The notes under the pieces are model-generated. The model did not search any database and had not been told where the DNA came from. It was given only the letters and a program-made list of their open reading frames with translations. A stretch of DNA of 64,000 nucleotides from Megachile rotundata (taxonomy: Eukaryota; Arthropoda; Insecta; Hymenoptera; Megachilidae), in NCBI RefSeq assembly GCF_050947335.1, contig NW_027473588.1:153384-217383 (forward strand), given 5' to 3'. Both the position numbers and the translations under genes were made by a program. Shown here piece by piece: positions 34,791 to 45,300 of this stretch. The stretch's first letter is position 1. Each line of letters opens with the position of its first letter.

Positions 34791-35075
34791 GTGACTGTGA
34801 TTGTGTGACCGTCATTGTGTGACCGTAATTGTGTGATCATGATTGTGTGATCGTGATTGTGTGATCGTGATTGTGTGACCGTGATTGTGTGATCGTGGTT
34901 GTGTGATTGTGTGATTGTGTGATTGTGTGAATGTGTGATTGTGTTACCGTTATTGTGTGACCGTGATTGTGTGACCGTGATTGTGTGGTTGCGACTGTGT
35001 GATTGTGACTGTGTGATTGTGACTGTGTGATTGTGACTGTGTGATTGTGACTGTGTGATTGTGTGAGTGTGTTAT
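34790..35075. repeat. C-rich variant block, copy 2 of 3
   Basis: It matches copy 1 marker for marker: GTCATT at 34811, GTAATT, TGATCA at 34834, GATCG and GACCG units, GTTACCGTTATT near 34944. The GTGGTTGCGACT tail carries four further GACT 14-mers, against two in copy 1 and three in copy 3. Confidence 0.94.
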
Positions 35076-36060
35076 TGTGTGATTGAGTGATTGTGTGACT
35101 GTGTGATTGTGTGATTGTGTGATTGTGTGATTGTGTGATTGTGTGATTGTGTGATTGTGTGATTGTGTGATTGTGTGATTGTGTGATTGTGTAATTGTGA
35201 TTGTGTGATTGTGTGATTGTGTGATTGTGTGATTGTGTGATTGTGTGATTGTGTGATTGTGTGATTGTGTGATTGTGTGATTGTGTGATTGTGTGATTGT
35301 GTGATTGTGTGATTGTGTGATTGTGTAATTGTGATTGTGTGATTGTGTGATTGTGTGATTGTGTGATTGTGTGATTGTGTAATTGTGATTGTGTGATTGT
35401 GTGATTGTGTGATTGTGTGATTGTGTGATTATGTGATTGTGTGATTGTGTGATTGAGTGATTGTGGGCTTGTGTGATTGTGTGATTTTGTGATTGAGTGA
35501 TTGTGTGATTGTGTGATTGTGTGATTGTGTGATTGTGTGATTGTGTGATTGTGTGATTGTGTGATTGTGTGATTGTGTGATTGTGTGATTGTGTGATTGA
35601 GTGATTGTGTGCTTGTGTGATTGTGTGATTGTGTGATTGTGTGATTGTGTGATTGTGTGATTGTGTGATTGTGTGATTGTGTGATTGTGTGATTGTGTGA
35701 TTGCGATTGTGTGATTGTGATTGTGTGATTGTGATTGTGTGATTTTGTGATTGTGTGATTGTGTGATTGAGTGATTGTGTGCTTGTGTGATTGTGTGATT
35801 GTGAGATTGTGTGAATTGTGTGGTTGTGTGATTGTGTGATTGTGTGATTGTGTGATTGTGATTGTGTGATTGTGATTGTGTGATTGTGTGCTTGTGTGAT
35901 TGTGTGAATTGTGTCGTTGTGTGATTGTGTGATTGTGTGATTGTGTGATTGCGATTGTGTGATTGTGATTGTGTGATTGTGATTGTGTGATTATGAGATT
36001 GTGTGAATGTGTGATTGTGTGATAGTGTGATTGTGTGATTGTGTGATTGTGTGATTGTGT
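35070..36060. repeat. 8-mer block with GTAATT and GTGGGCTT markers
   Basis: GTTATT, GATTGAG and GACT, then plain 8-mers broken by three GTAATT units, GATTAT at 35427, GTGGGCTT near 35465, GATTTTG with GATTGAG, 8-mers, GTGCTT, GCGATT, GATTTTG, GAGATT, GAATTGTGTGG near 35813, GAATTGTGTCG at 35906 and GATTATGAG at 35989. The series recurs from about 41.93 kb at offsets of 6,832-6,848. Confidence 0.9.
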
Positions 36061-36530
36061 GATTGTGTGATTGTGTGATTGTGTGATTGTGTGATTGTGT
36101 AATTGTGATTGTGTGATTGTGTGATTGTGTGATTGTGTGATTTTGTGATTGTGTGATTGTGTGATTGAGTGATTGTGTGCTTGTGTGATTGTGTGATTTT
36201 GTGATAGAGTGATTGTGTGATTGTGTGAATGTGTGATTGTGTGACCGTGATTGTGTGATTGATGATTGTGTGATTGTGTGATTGTGTGATTGTGTGATTG
36301 TGTGATTGTGTGATTGTGTGATTGTGTGATTGTGTAATTGTGATTGTGTGATTGTGTGATTGTGTGATTGTGTGATTTTGTGATTGTGTGATTGTGTGAT
36401 TGAGTGATTGTGTGCTTGTGTGATTGTGTGATTTTGTGATAGAGTGATTGTGTGATTGTGTGAATGTGTGATTGTGTGACCGTGATTGTGTGATTGATGA
36501 TTGTGTGATTGTGTGATTGTGTGATTGTGT
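36060..36530. repeat. 236-bp tandem duplication
   Basis: 8-mers, GTAATT at 36099, GATTTTG, GATTGAG, GTGCTT, GATAGAG at 36203, GAATG, GACCG at 36243 and GATTGATGATTG recur at GTAATT 36335, GATAGAG 36439 and GACCG 36479. The offset is exactly 236 bp at all three markers. Confidence 0.93.
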
Positions 36531-37000
36531 GATTGTGTGATTGTGTGATTGTGTGATTGTGTGGTTGTGTGATTGTGTGATTGTGTGATTGTGTGATTGT
36601 GTGATTGTGTGATTGTGTGATTCTGTGATTGTGTAATTGTGATTGTGCGATTGTGATTGTGTGATTGTGTGATTCTGTGATTGTGTGATTTTGTGATTGT
36701 GTGATTGTGTGATTGTGATTGTGTGATTGTGTGATTGTGTGATTGTGTGATTGTGTGATTGTGATTGTGTGATTGTGATTGTGTGATTGTGATTGTGTGA
36801 TTATGAGATTGTGTGAATTGTGTGATTGTGTGATTGTGTGATTGTGTGATTGTGTGATTGCGATTGTGTGATTGTGATTGTGTGATTGTGATTGTGTGAT
36901 TTTGTGATTGTGTGATTGTGTGATTGAGTGATTGTGTGCTTGTGTGATTGTGTGATTGTGAGATTGTGTGAATTGTGTGGTTGTGTGATTGTGTGATTGT
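36530..37000. repeat. Mixed 8-mer and 14-mer block
   Basis: 8-mers with one GTGGTT, GATTCTG near 36621, GTAATT with GCGATT, a second GATTCTG near 36672, GATTTTG, 14-mers, GATTATGAG near 36801, GAATTG, GCGATT, GATTTTG, GATTGAG, GTGCTT, GAGATT and GAATTGTGTGG near 36972. Confidence 0.88.
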
Positions 37001-38440
37001 GTGATTGTGTGATTGCGATTGTGTGATTGCGATTGTGTGATTGTGATTGTGTGATTGTGATTGTGTGATTGTGATTGTGTGATTGTGTGCTTGTGTGATT
37101 GTGTGAATTGTGTCGTTGTGTGATTGTGTGATTGTGTGATTGTGTGATTGCGATTGTGTGATTGCGATTGTGTGATTGTGATTGTATGATTGTGATTGTG
37201 TGTTTGTGATTGTGTGATTGTGTGATTGTGTGATTGTGTGATTGTGTGATTGTGATTGTGTGATTGTGATTGTGTGATTGTGATTGTGTGATTGTGATTG
37301 TGTGATTGTGATTGTGTGATTATGAGATTGTGTGAATTGTGTGATTGTGTGAGTGTGTGATTGTGTGATTGTGTGATTGTGTGATTGTGTGATTGTGTGA
37401 TTGTGTGATTGTGTGGTTGTGTGATCGTGTGATTGGGTGATTGTGTGTTTGTGTGATTGTATGATTGCGTGATTGTGTGATTGTGTGATTGTGTAATTGT
37501 GATTGTGTGATTGTGATTGTGTGATTGTGTGATTATGTGATTGTGTGATTGTGTGATTGAGTGATTGTGTGATTGTGATTGTGTGATTGTGATTTTGTGA
37601 TTGTGATTGTGTGATTGTGATTGTGTGATTGTGATTGTGTGATTGTGATTGTGTGATTGTGATTGTGTGATTGTGATTGTGTGATTGTGATTGTGTGATT
37701 GTGATTGTGTGATTGTGATTGTGTGATTGTGATTGTGTGATTGTGATTGTGTGATTGTGATTGTGTGATTGTGATTGTGTGATTGTGATTGTGTGATTGT
37801 GATTGTGTGATTGTGATTGTGTGATTGTGATTGTGTGATTGTGATTGTGTGATTGTGATTGTGTGATTGTGATTGTGTGATTGTGATTGTGTGATTGTGA
37901 TTGTGTGATTGTGATTGTGTGATTGTGATTGTGTGATTGTGATTGTGTGATTGTGATTGTGTGATTGTGATTGTGTGATTGTGATTGTGTGATTGTGATT
38001 GTGTGATTGTGATTGTGTGATTGTGATTGTGTGATTGTGATTGTGTGATTGTGATTGTGTGATTGTGATTGTGTGATTGTGATTGTGTGATTGTGATTGT
38101 GTGATTGTGATTGTGTGATTGTGATTGTGTGATTGTGATTGTGTGATTGTGATTGTGTGATTGTGATTGTGTGATTGTGATTGTGTGATTGTGATTGTGT
38201 GATTGTGATTGTGTGATTGTGATTGTGTGATTGTGATTGTGTGATTGTGATTGTGTGATTGTGATTGTGTGATTGTGATTGTGTGATTGTGATTGTGTGA
38301 TTGTGATTGTGTGATTGTGATTGTGTGATTGTGATTGTGTGATTGTGATTGTGTGATTGTGGTTGTGTGATTGTGTGATTGAGTGGTTGTGTGATTGTGT
38401 GATTGTGTGATTGTGTGATTGTGTAATTGAGATTGTGCGA
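37000..38440. repeat. Composite module C, copy 1
   Basis: GCGATT pairs, GTGCTT, GAATTGTGTCG at 37105, GTATGATT at 37184, GTGTTTG, 14-mers, GATTATGAG at 37318, GAGTG, GTGGTT, GATCG with GATTGGG 37431, GTGTTTG, GTATGATTGCG, GTAATT, GATTATG 37531, GATTGAG 37555. Then a 14-mer core and GTGGTT ... GAGTGGTTG at 38381. GATTGAG to GAGTGG is 826 bp (59 x 14). A GATTTTG sits near the start of the core. Confidence 0.92.
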
Positions 38441-39640
38441 TTGTGTGATTGCGATTGTGTGATTGTGATTGTGTGATTGTGATTGTGTGATTGTGATTGT
38501 GTGATTGTGTGCTTGTGTGATTGTGTGAATTGTGTCGTTGTGTGATTGTGTGATTGTGTGATTGTGTGATTGCGATTGTGTGATTGCGATTGTGTGATTG
38601 TGATTGTATGATTGTGATTGTGTGTTTGTGATTGTGTGATTGTGTGATTGTGTGATTGTGTGATTGTGTGATTGTGATTGTGTGATTGTGATTGTGTGAT
38701 TGTGATTGTGTGATTGTGATTGTGTGATTATGAGATTGTGTGAATTGTGTGATTGTGTGAGTGTGTGATTGTGTGATTGTGTGATTGTGTGATTGTGTGA
38801 TTGTGTGATTGTGTGGTTGTGTGATCGTGTGATTGGGTGATTGTGTGTTTGTGTGATTGTATGATTGCGTGATTGTGTGATTGTGTGATTGTGTAATTGT
38901 GATTGTGTGATTGTGATTGTGTGATTGTGTGATTATGTGATTGTGTGATTGTGTGATTGAGTGATTGTGTGATTGTGATTGTGTGATTGTGATTGTGTGA
39001 TTGTGATTGTGTGATTGTGATTGTGTGATTGTGATTGTGTGATTGTGATTGTGTGATTGTGATTGTGTGATTGTGATTGTGTGATTGTGATTGTGTGATT
39101 GTGATTGTGTGATTGTGATTGTGTGATTGTGATTGTGTGATTGTGATTGTGTGATTGTGATTGTGTGATTGTGATTGTGTGATTGTGATTGTGTGATTGT
39201 GATTGTGTGATTGTGATTGTGTGATTGTGATTGTGTGATTGTGATTGTGTGATTGTGATTGTGTGATTGTGATTGTGTGATTGTGATTGTGTGATTGTGA
39301 TTGTGTGATTGTGATTGTGTGATTGTGATTGTGTGATTGTGATTGTGTGATTGTGATTGTGTGATTGTGATTGTGTGATTGTGATTGTGTGATTGTGATT
39401 GTGTGATTGTGATTGTGTGATTGTGATTGTGTGATTGTGATTGTGTGATTGTGATTGTGTGATTGTGATTGTGTGATTGTGATTGTGTGATTGTGATTGT
39501 GTGATTGTGATTGTGTGATTGTGATTGTGTGATTGTGATTGTGTGATTGTGATTGTGTGATTGTGGTTGTGTGATTGTGTGATTGAGTGGTTGTGTGATT
39601 GTGTGATTGTGTGATTGTGTGATTGTGTAATTGAGATTGT
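38440..39640. repeat. Composite module C, copy 2 (tandem to copy 1)
   Basis: It has the same markers as copy 1 at offsets of 1,422, then 1,408, then 1,400 bp: GAATTGTGTCG 38527, GTATGATT 38606, GATTATGAG 38726, GATTGGG 38831, GATTATG 38931, GATTGAG 38955. GAGTGG follows at 39585, so the core is 630 bp (45 x 14), fourteen units shorter than in copy 1. Confidence 0.93.
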
Positions 39641-40490
39641 GTGATTGTGTGATTGTGATTGTGTGATTGTGTGATTGTGTGATTGTGTGATTGTGTGATT
39701 GTGTGATTGTGTGATTGTGTGATTGTGTGATTGTGTGATTGTGTGATTGTGTGATTGTGTGATTGTGTGATTGTGTGATTGTGTGATTGTGTGATTGCGA
39801 TTGTGTGATTGTGATTGTGTGATTGTGATTGTGTGATTGTGATTGTGTGATTGTGATTGTGTGATTGTGATTGTGTGATTGTGATTGTGTGATTGTGATT
39901 GTGTGATTGTGATTGTGTGATTGTGATTGTGTAATTGTGATTGTGTGATTGTGTGATTGTGTGATTGTGTGATTGTGTGATTGTGTGATTGTGTGATTGT
40001 GTGATTGTGTGATTGTGTGATTGTGTGATTGTGTGATTGTGTGATTGTGTGATTGTGTGATTGTGTGATTGTGTGATTGTGTGATTGTGTGATTGTGTAA
40101 TTGTGATTGTGTGATTGTGTGATTGTGTGATTGTGTGATTGTGTGATTGTGTAATTGTGATTGTGTGATTGTGTGATTGTGTGATTGCGATTGTGTGATT
40201 GCGATTGTGTGATTGTGATTGTGTGATTGTGATTGTGTGATTGTGATTGTGTGATTGTGTGCTTGTGTGATTGTGTGAATTGTGTCGTTGTGTGATTGTG
40301 TGATTGTGTGATTGTGTGATTGCGATTGTGTGATTGTGATTGTGTGATTGTGATTGTGTGATTCTGATTGTGTGATTGTGTGATTGTGTGATTGTGTGAT
40401 TGTGTGATTGTGTGATTGTGATTGTGTGATTGTGATTGTGTGATTGTGATTGTGTGATTGTGATTGTGTGATTGTGATTGTGTGATTGTG
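39640..40490. repeat. 8-mer block with GTAATT markers
   Basis: Long plain 8-mer runs (about 39655-39795 and 39945-40095), GCGATT near 39797, about nine 14-mers, GTAATT near 39930, 40098 and 40150, GCGATT pair, GTGCTT, GAATTGTGTCG at 40278, GATTCTG at 40360, 8-mers and 14-mers. From about 40.28 kb it parallels 33.48 kb onward at an offset of about 6,800. Confidence 0.9.
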
Positions 40491-41655
40491 ATTGTGCGAT
40501 TGTGTGATTGTGTGATTGTGATTGTGTGATTGTGATTGTGTGATTGTGATTGTGCGATTGTGATTGTGTGATTGTGTGATTGTGTGACTGTGTGACTGTG
40601 TGATTGTGTGATTGTGTGATTGTGTGATTGTGTGATTGTGTGATGGTGTGATTGTGTGATTGTGTGATTGTGTGATTGTGTGATTGTGTGATTGTGTGAT
40701 TGTGTGATTGTGTGATTGTGTGATTGCGATTGTGTGATTGTGATTGTGTGATGGTGATTGTGTGATTTTGTGATTGTGTGATTGTGTGATTGAGTGATTG
40801 TGTGCTTGTGTGATTGTGTGATTGTGAGATTGTGTGAATTGTGTGGTTGTGTGATTGTGTGATTGTGTGATTGTGTGATTGCGATTGTGTGATTGCGATT
40901 GTGTGATTGTGATTGTGTGATTGTGATTGTGTGATTGTGTGATTGTGTGATTGTGTGATTGTGTGATTGTGTAATTGTGATTGTGCGATTGTGATTGTGT
41001 GATTGTGTGATTGTGTGATTGTGTGATTGAGTGATTGTGTGCTTGTGTGATTGTGTGATTGTGTGATTGTGTGATTGTGTGATTGTGTGATTGTGTGATT
41101 GTGTGATTGTGTGATTGTGTGATTGTGTGATTGTGTGATTGTGCGATTGAGTGATTGTGTGCTTGTGTGATTGTGAGATTGTGTGATTGTGTGATTGTGT
41201 GATTGTGTGATTGTGTGATTGTGTGATTGTGATTGTGTGATTGTGTGATTGTGTGATTGTGTGATTGTGTGATTGTGAGATTGTGTGAATTGTGTGATTG
41301 TGTGATTGTGTGATTGTGTGATTGTGTGATTGTGTAAGTGTGATTGTGCGATTGTGATTGTGTGATTGTGTGATTGTGTGATTGTGAGATTGTGTGATTG
41401 TGTAATTGTGATTGTGCGATTGTGATTGTGTGATTGTGTGATTGTGTGATTGTGTGATTGTGAGATTGTGTGATTGTGTGATTGTGTGATTGTGTGATTG
41501 TGATTGTGTGATTGTGATTGTGTGATTGTGTGATTGTGAGATTGTGTGAATTGTGTGATTGTGTGATTGTCTGATTGTGTGATTGTGTGATTGTGTGATT
41601 GTGTGATTGTGTGATTGCGATTGTGTGATTGTGATTATGTGATTGTGATTGTGTG
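40490..41655. repeat. Module B, copy 3
   Basis: GCGATT units, GACTGTGTGACT at 40586, 8-mers with GATGGTG near 40643 and 40751, GATTTTG, GATTGAG, GTGCTT, GAGATT, GAATTGTGTGG near 40837, then GTAATT, GTGCTT, GAGATT and GAATTG series with GTCTGATT near 41569. GACT to GTCATT is 1,087 bp, 16 bp (2 x 8) longer than copy 2. Confidence 0.91.
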
Positions 41656-41930
41656 ACTGTGATTGTGTGACCGTCATTGTGTGACCGTAATTGTGTGATC
41701 ATGATTGTGTGATCGTGATTGTGTGATCGTGATTGTGTGACCGTGATTGTGTGATCGTGGTTGTGTGATTGTGTGATTGTGTGATTGTGTGAATGTGTGA
41801 TTGTGTTACCGTTATTGTGTGACCGTGATTGTGTGACCGTGATTGTGTGGTTGCGACTGTGTGATTGTGACTGTGTGATTGTGACTGTGTGATTGTGACT
41901 GTGTGATTGTGTGAGTGTGTTATTGTGTGA
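41655..41930. repeat. C-rich variant block, copy 3 of 3
   Basis: GTCATT at 41673, GTAATT, TGATCA at 41696, GATCG and GACCG units, GTTACCGTTATT near 41806, and GTGGTTGCGACT with three further GACT 14-mers. It lies 6,862 bp downstream of copy 2. Confidence 0.94.
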
Positions 41931-43090
41931 TTGAGTGATTGTGTGACTGTGTGATTGTGTGATTGTGTGATTGTGTGATTGTGTGATTGTGTGATTGTGT
42001 GATTGTGTGATTGTGTGATTGTGTGATTGTGTGATTGTGATTGTGTGATTGTGTGATTGTGTGATTGTGTGATTGTGTGATTGTGTGATTGTGTGATTGT
42101 GTGATTGTGTGATTGTGTGATTGTGTGATTGTGTGATTGTGTGATTGTGTGATTGTGTAATTGTGATTGTGTGATGGTGTGATTGTGTGATTGTGTGATT
42201 GTGTGATTGTGTAATTGTGATTGTGTGATTGTGTGATTGTGTGATTGTGTGATTGTGTGATTATGTGATTGTGTGATTGTGTGATTGAGTGATTGTGGGC
42301 TTGTGTGATTGTGTGATTTTGTGATTGAGTGATTGTGTGATTGTGTGATTGTGTGATTGTGTGATTGTGTGATTGTGTGATTGTGTGATTGTGTGATTGT
42401 GTGATTGTGTGATTGAGTGATTGTGTGCTTGTGTGATTGTGTGATTGTGTGATTGTGTGATTGTGTGATTGTGTGATTGTGTGATTGTGTGATTGCGATT
42501 GTGTGATTGTGATTGTGTGATTGTGATTGTGTGATTTTGTGATTGTGTGATTGTGTGATTGAGTGATTGTGTGCTTGTGTGATTGTGTGATTGTGAGATT
42601 GTGTGAATTGTGTGGTTGTGTGATTGTGTGATTGTGTGATTGTGTGATTGCGATTGTGTGATTGCGATTGTGTGATTGTGATTGTGTGATTGTGATTGTG
42701 TGATTGTGATTGTGTGATTGTGATTGTGTGATTGTGTGCTTGTGTGATTGTGTGAATTGTGTCGTTGTGTGATTGTGTGATTGTGTGATTGTGTGATTGC
42801 GATTGTGTGATTGTGATTGTGTGATTGTGATTGTGTGATTCTGATTGTGTGATTGTGTGATTGTGTGATTGTGTGATTGTGTGATTGTGATTGTGTGATT
42901 GTGATTGTGTGATTGTGATTGTGTGATTATGAGATTGTGTGAATGTGTGATTGTGTGATAGTGTGATTGTGTGATTGTGTGATTGTGTGATTGTGTGATT
43001 GTGTGATTGTGTGATTGTGTGATTGTGTGATTGTGTAATTGTGATTGTGTGATTGTGTGATTGTGTGATTGTGTGATTGTGTGATTGTGT
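41930..43090. repeat. About 1-kb tandem duplication, copy 1
   Basis: 8-mers with GTAATT units and GATGGTG near 42174, GATTAT at 42259, GTGGGCTT near 42297, GATTTTG with GATTGAG, GTGCTT, GCGATT, GAGATT, GAATTGTGTGG, GAATTGTGTCG at 42754, GATTCTG at 42837, then GATTATGAG 42926, GAATG, GATAGTG and 8-mers. It is also the paralogue of 35.07-36.1 kb. Confidence 0.9.
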
Positions 43091-43880
43091 GATTGTGTGA
43101 TTGTGTGATTGTGTGATTGTGTGATTGTGTGATTGTGTGATTGTGTGATTGTGTAATTGTGATTGTGTGATTGTGTGATTGTGTGATTGTGTGATTGTGT
43201 GATTGTGTAATTGTGATTGTGTGATTGTGTGATTGTGTGATTGTGTGATTGTGTGATTATGTGATTGTGTGATTGTGTGATTGAGTGATTGTGGGCTTGT
43301 GTGATTGTGTGATTTTGTGATTGAGTGATTGTGTGATTGTGTGATTGTGTGATTGTGTGATTGTGTGATTGTGTGATTGTGTGATTGTGTGATTGTGTGA
43401 TTGTGTGATTGTGTGATTGAGTGATTGTGTGCTTGTGTGATTGTGTGATTGTGTGATTGTGTGATTGTGTGATTGTGTGATTGTGTGATTGTGTGATTGT
43501 GTGATTGTGTGATTGCGATTGTGTGATTGTGATTGTGTGATTGTGATTGTGTGATTTTGTGATTGTGTGATTGTGTGATTGAGTGATTGTGTGCTTGTGT
43601 GATTGTGTGATTGTGAGATTGTGTGAATTGTGTGGTTGTGTGATTGTGTGATTGTGTGATTGTGTGATTGCGATTGTGTGATTGCGATTGTGTGATTGTG
43701 ATTGTGTGATTGTGATTGTGTGATTGTGATTGTGTGATTGTGATTGTGTGATTGTGTGCTTGTGTGATTGTGTGAATTGTGTCGTTGTGTGATTGTGTGA
43801 TTGTGTGATTGTGTGATTGCGATTGTGTGATTGTGATTGTGTGATTGTGATTGTGTGATTGTGATTGTGTGATTCTGATT
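43090..43880. repeat. About 1-kb tandem duplication, copy 2
   Basis: Markers recur from copy 1 at GATTAT 43255 (offset 996), GTGGGCTT (996), GAATTGTGTCG 43774 (1,020) and GATTCTG 43871 (1,034). The steps of 24 bp (3 x 8) and 14 bp are whole-unit gains. Confidence 0.91.
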
Positions 43881-44175
43881 GTGTGCTTGTGTGATTGTGT
43901 GATTGTGAGATTGTGTGAATTGCGTGGTTGTGTGATTGTGTGATTGTGTGATTGTGTGATTGCGATTGTGTGATTGCGATTGTGTGATTGTGATTGTGTG
44001 ATTGTGATTGTGTGATTGTGATTGTGTGATTGTGATTGTGTGATTGTGTGCTTGTGTGATTGTGTGAATTGTGTCGTTGTGTGATTGTGTGATTGTGTGA
44101 TTGTGTGATTGCGATTGTGTGATTGTGATTGTGTGATTGTGATTGTGTGATTGTGATTGTGTGATTCTGATTGTG
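43585..44175. repeat. 292-bp tandem duplication nested in the 1-kb repeat
   Basis: GAATTGTGTGG at 43625, GAATTGTGTCG at 43774 and GATTCTG at 43871 recur at 43917, 44066 and 44163. The offset is exactly 292 bp at all three. One base marks the second copy: GAATTGCGTGG instead of GAATTGTGTGG. Confidence 0.94.
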
Positions 44176-45300
44176 TGATTGTGTGATTGTGTGATTGTGT
44201 GATTGTGTGATTGGGATTGTGTGATTGTGATTGTGTGATTGTGATTGTGTGATTATGAGATTGTGTGAATGTGTGATTGTGTGATAGTGTGATTGTGTGA
44301 TTGTGTGATTGTGTGATTGTGTGATTGTGTGATTGTGTGATTGTGTGATTGTGTGATTGTGTAATTGTGATTGTGTGATTGTGTGATTGTGTGATTGTGT
44401 GATTTTGTGATTGTGTGATTGTGTGATTGAGTGATTGTGTGCTTGTGTGATTGTGTGATTTTGTGATAGAGTGATTGTGTGATTGTGTGAATGTGTGATT
44501 GTGTGACCGTGATTGTGTGATTGATGATTGTGTGATTGTGTGATTGTGTGATTGTGTGATTGTGTGATTGTGTGATTGTGTAATTGTGATTGTGTGATTG
44601 TGTGATTGTGTGATTGTGTGATTTTGTGATTGTGTGATTGTGTGATTGAGTGATTGTGTGCTTGTGTGATTGTGTGATTGTGTGATTGTGTAATTGTGAT
44701 TGTGTGATTGTGTGATTGTGTGATTGTGTGATTTTGTGATTGTGTGATTGTGTGATTGAGTGATTGTGTGCTTGTGTGATTGTGTGATTTTGTGATAGAG
44801 TGATTGTGTGATTGTGTGAATGTGTGATTGTGTGATTGATGATTGTGTGATTGTGTGATTGTGTGATTGTGTGATTGTGTGATTGTGTGATTGTGATTGT
44901 GTGATTGTGATTGTGTGATTGTGATTGTGTGATTATGAGATTGTGTGAATTGTGTGATTGTGTGATTGTGTGATTGTGTGATTGTGTGATTGTGTGATTG
45001 CGATTGTGTGATTGTGATTGTGTGATTGTGATTGTGTGATTTTGTGATTGTGTGATTGTGTGATTGAGTGATTGTGTGCTTGTGTGATTGTGTGATTGTG
45101 AGATTGTGTGAATTGTGTGGTTGTGTGATTGTGTGATTGTGTGATTGTGTGATTGCGATTGTGTGATTGCGATTGTGTGATTGTGATTGTGTGATTGTGA
45201 TTGTGTGATTGTGATTGTGTGATTGTGTGCTTGTGTGATTGTGTGAATTGTGTCGTTGTGTGATTGTGTGATTGTGTGATTGTGTGATTGCGATTGTGTG
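44175..45300. repeat. 883-bp tandem duplication, copy 1, with its left flank
   Basis: The left flank has 8-mers, GATTGGG near 44211, GATTATGAG, GAATG, GATAGTG and GTAATT. Then come GATAGAG at 44465, GACCG, GATTGATGATTG, GTAATT, GTGCTT, a second GATAGAG at 44794 without GACCG, GATTGATGATTG, GATTATGAG at 44931, GCGATT, GATTTTG, GTGCTT, GAGATT, GAATTGTGTGG and GAATTGTGTCG at 45245. Confidence 0.91.

Noticed and set aside
32690..41930. C-rich blocks as promoters or unique genic relics
   Set aside because: They keep the 14-bp phase and every unit can be read as GTGTGATTGTGATT with substitutions; I see no TATA box, splice site or codon structure.
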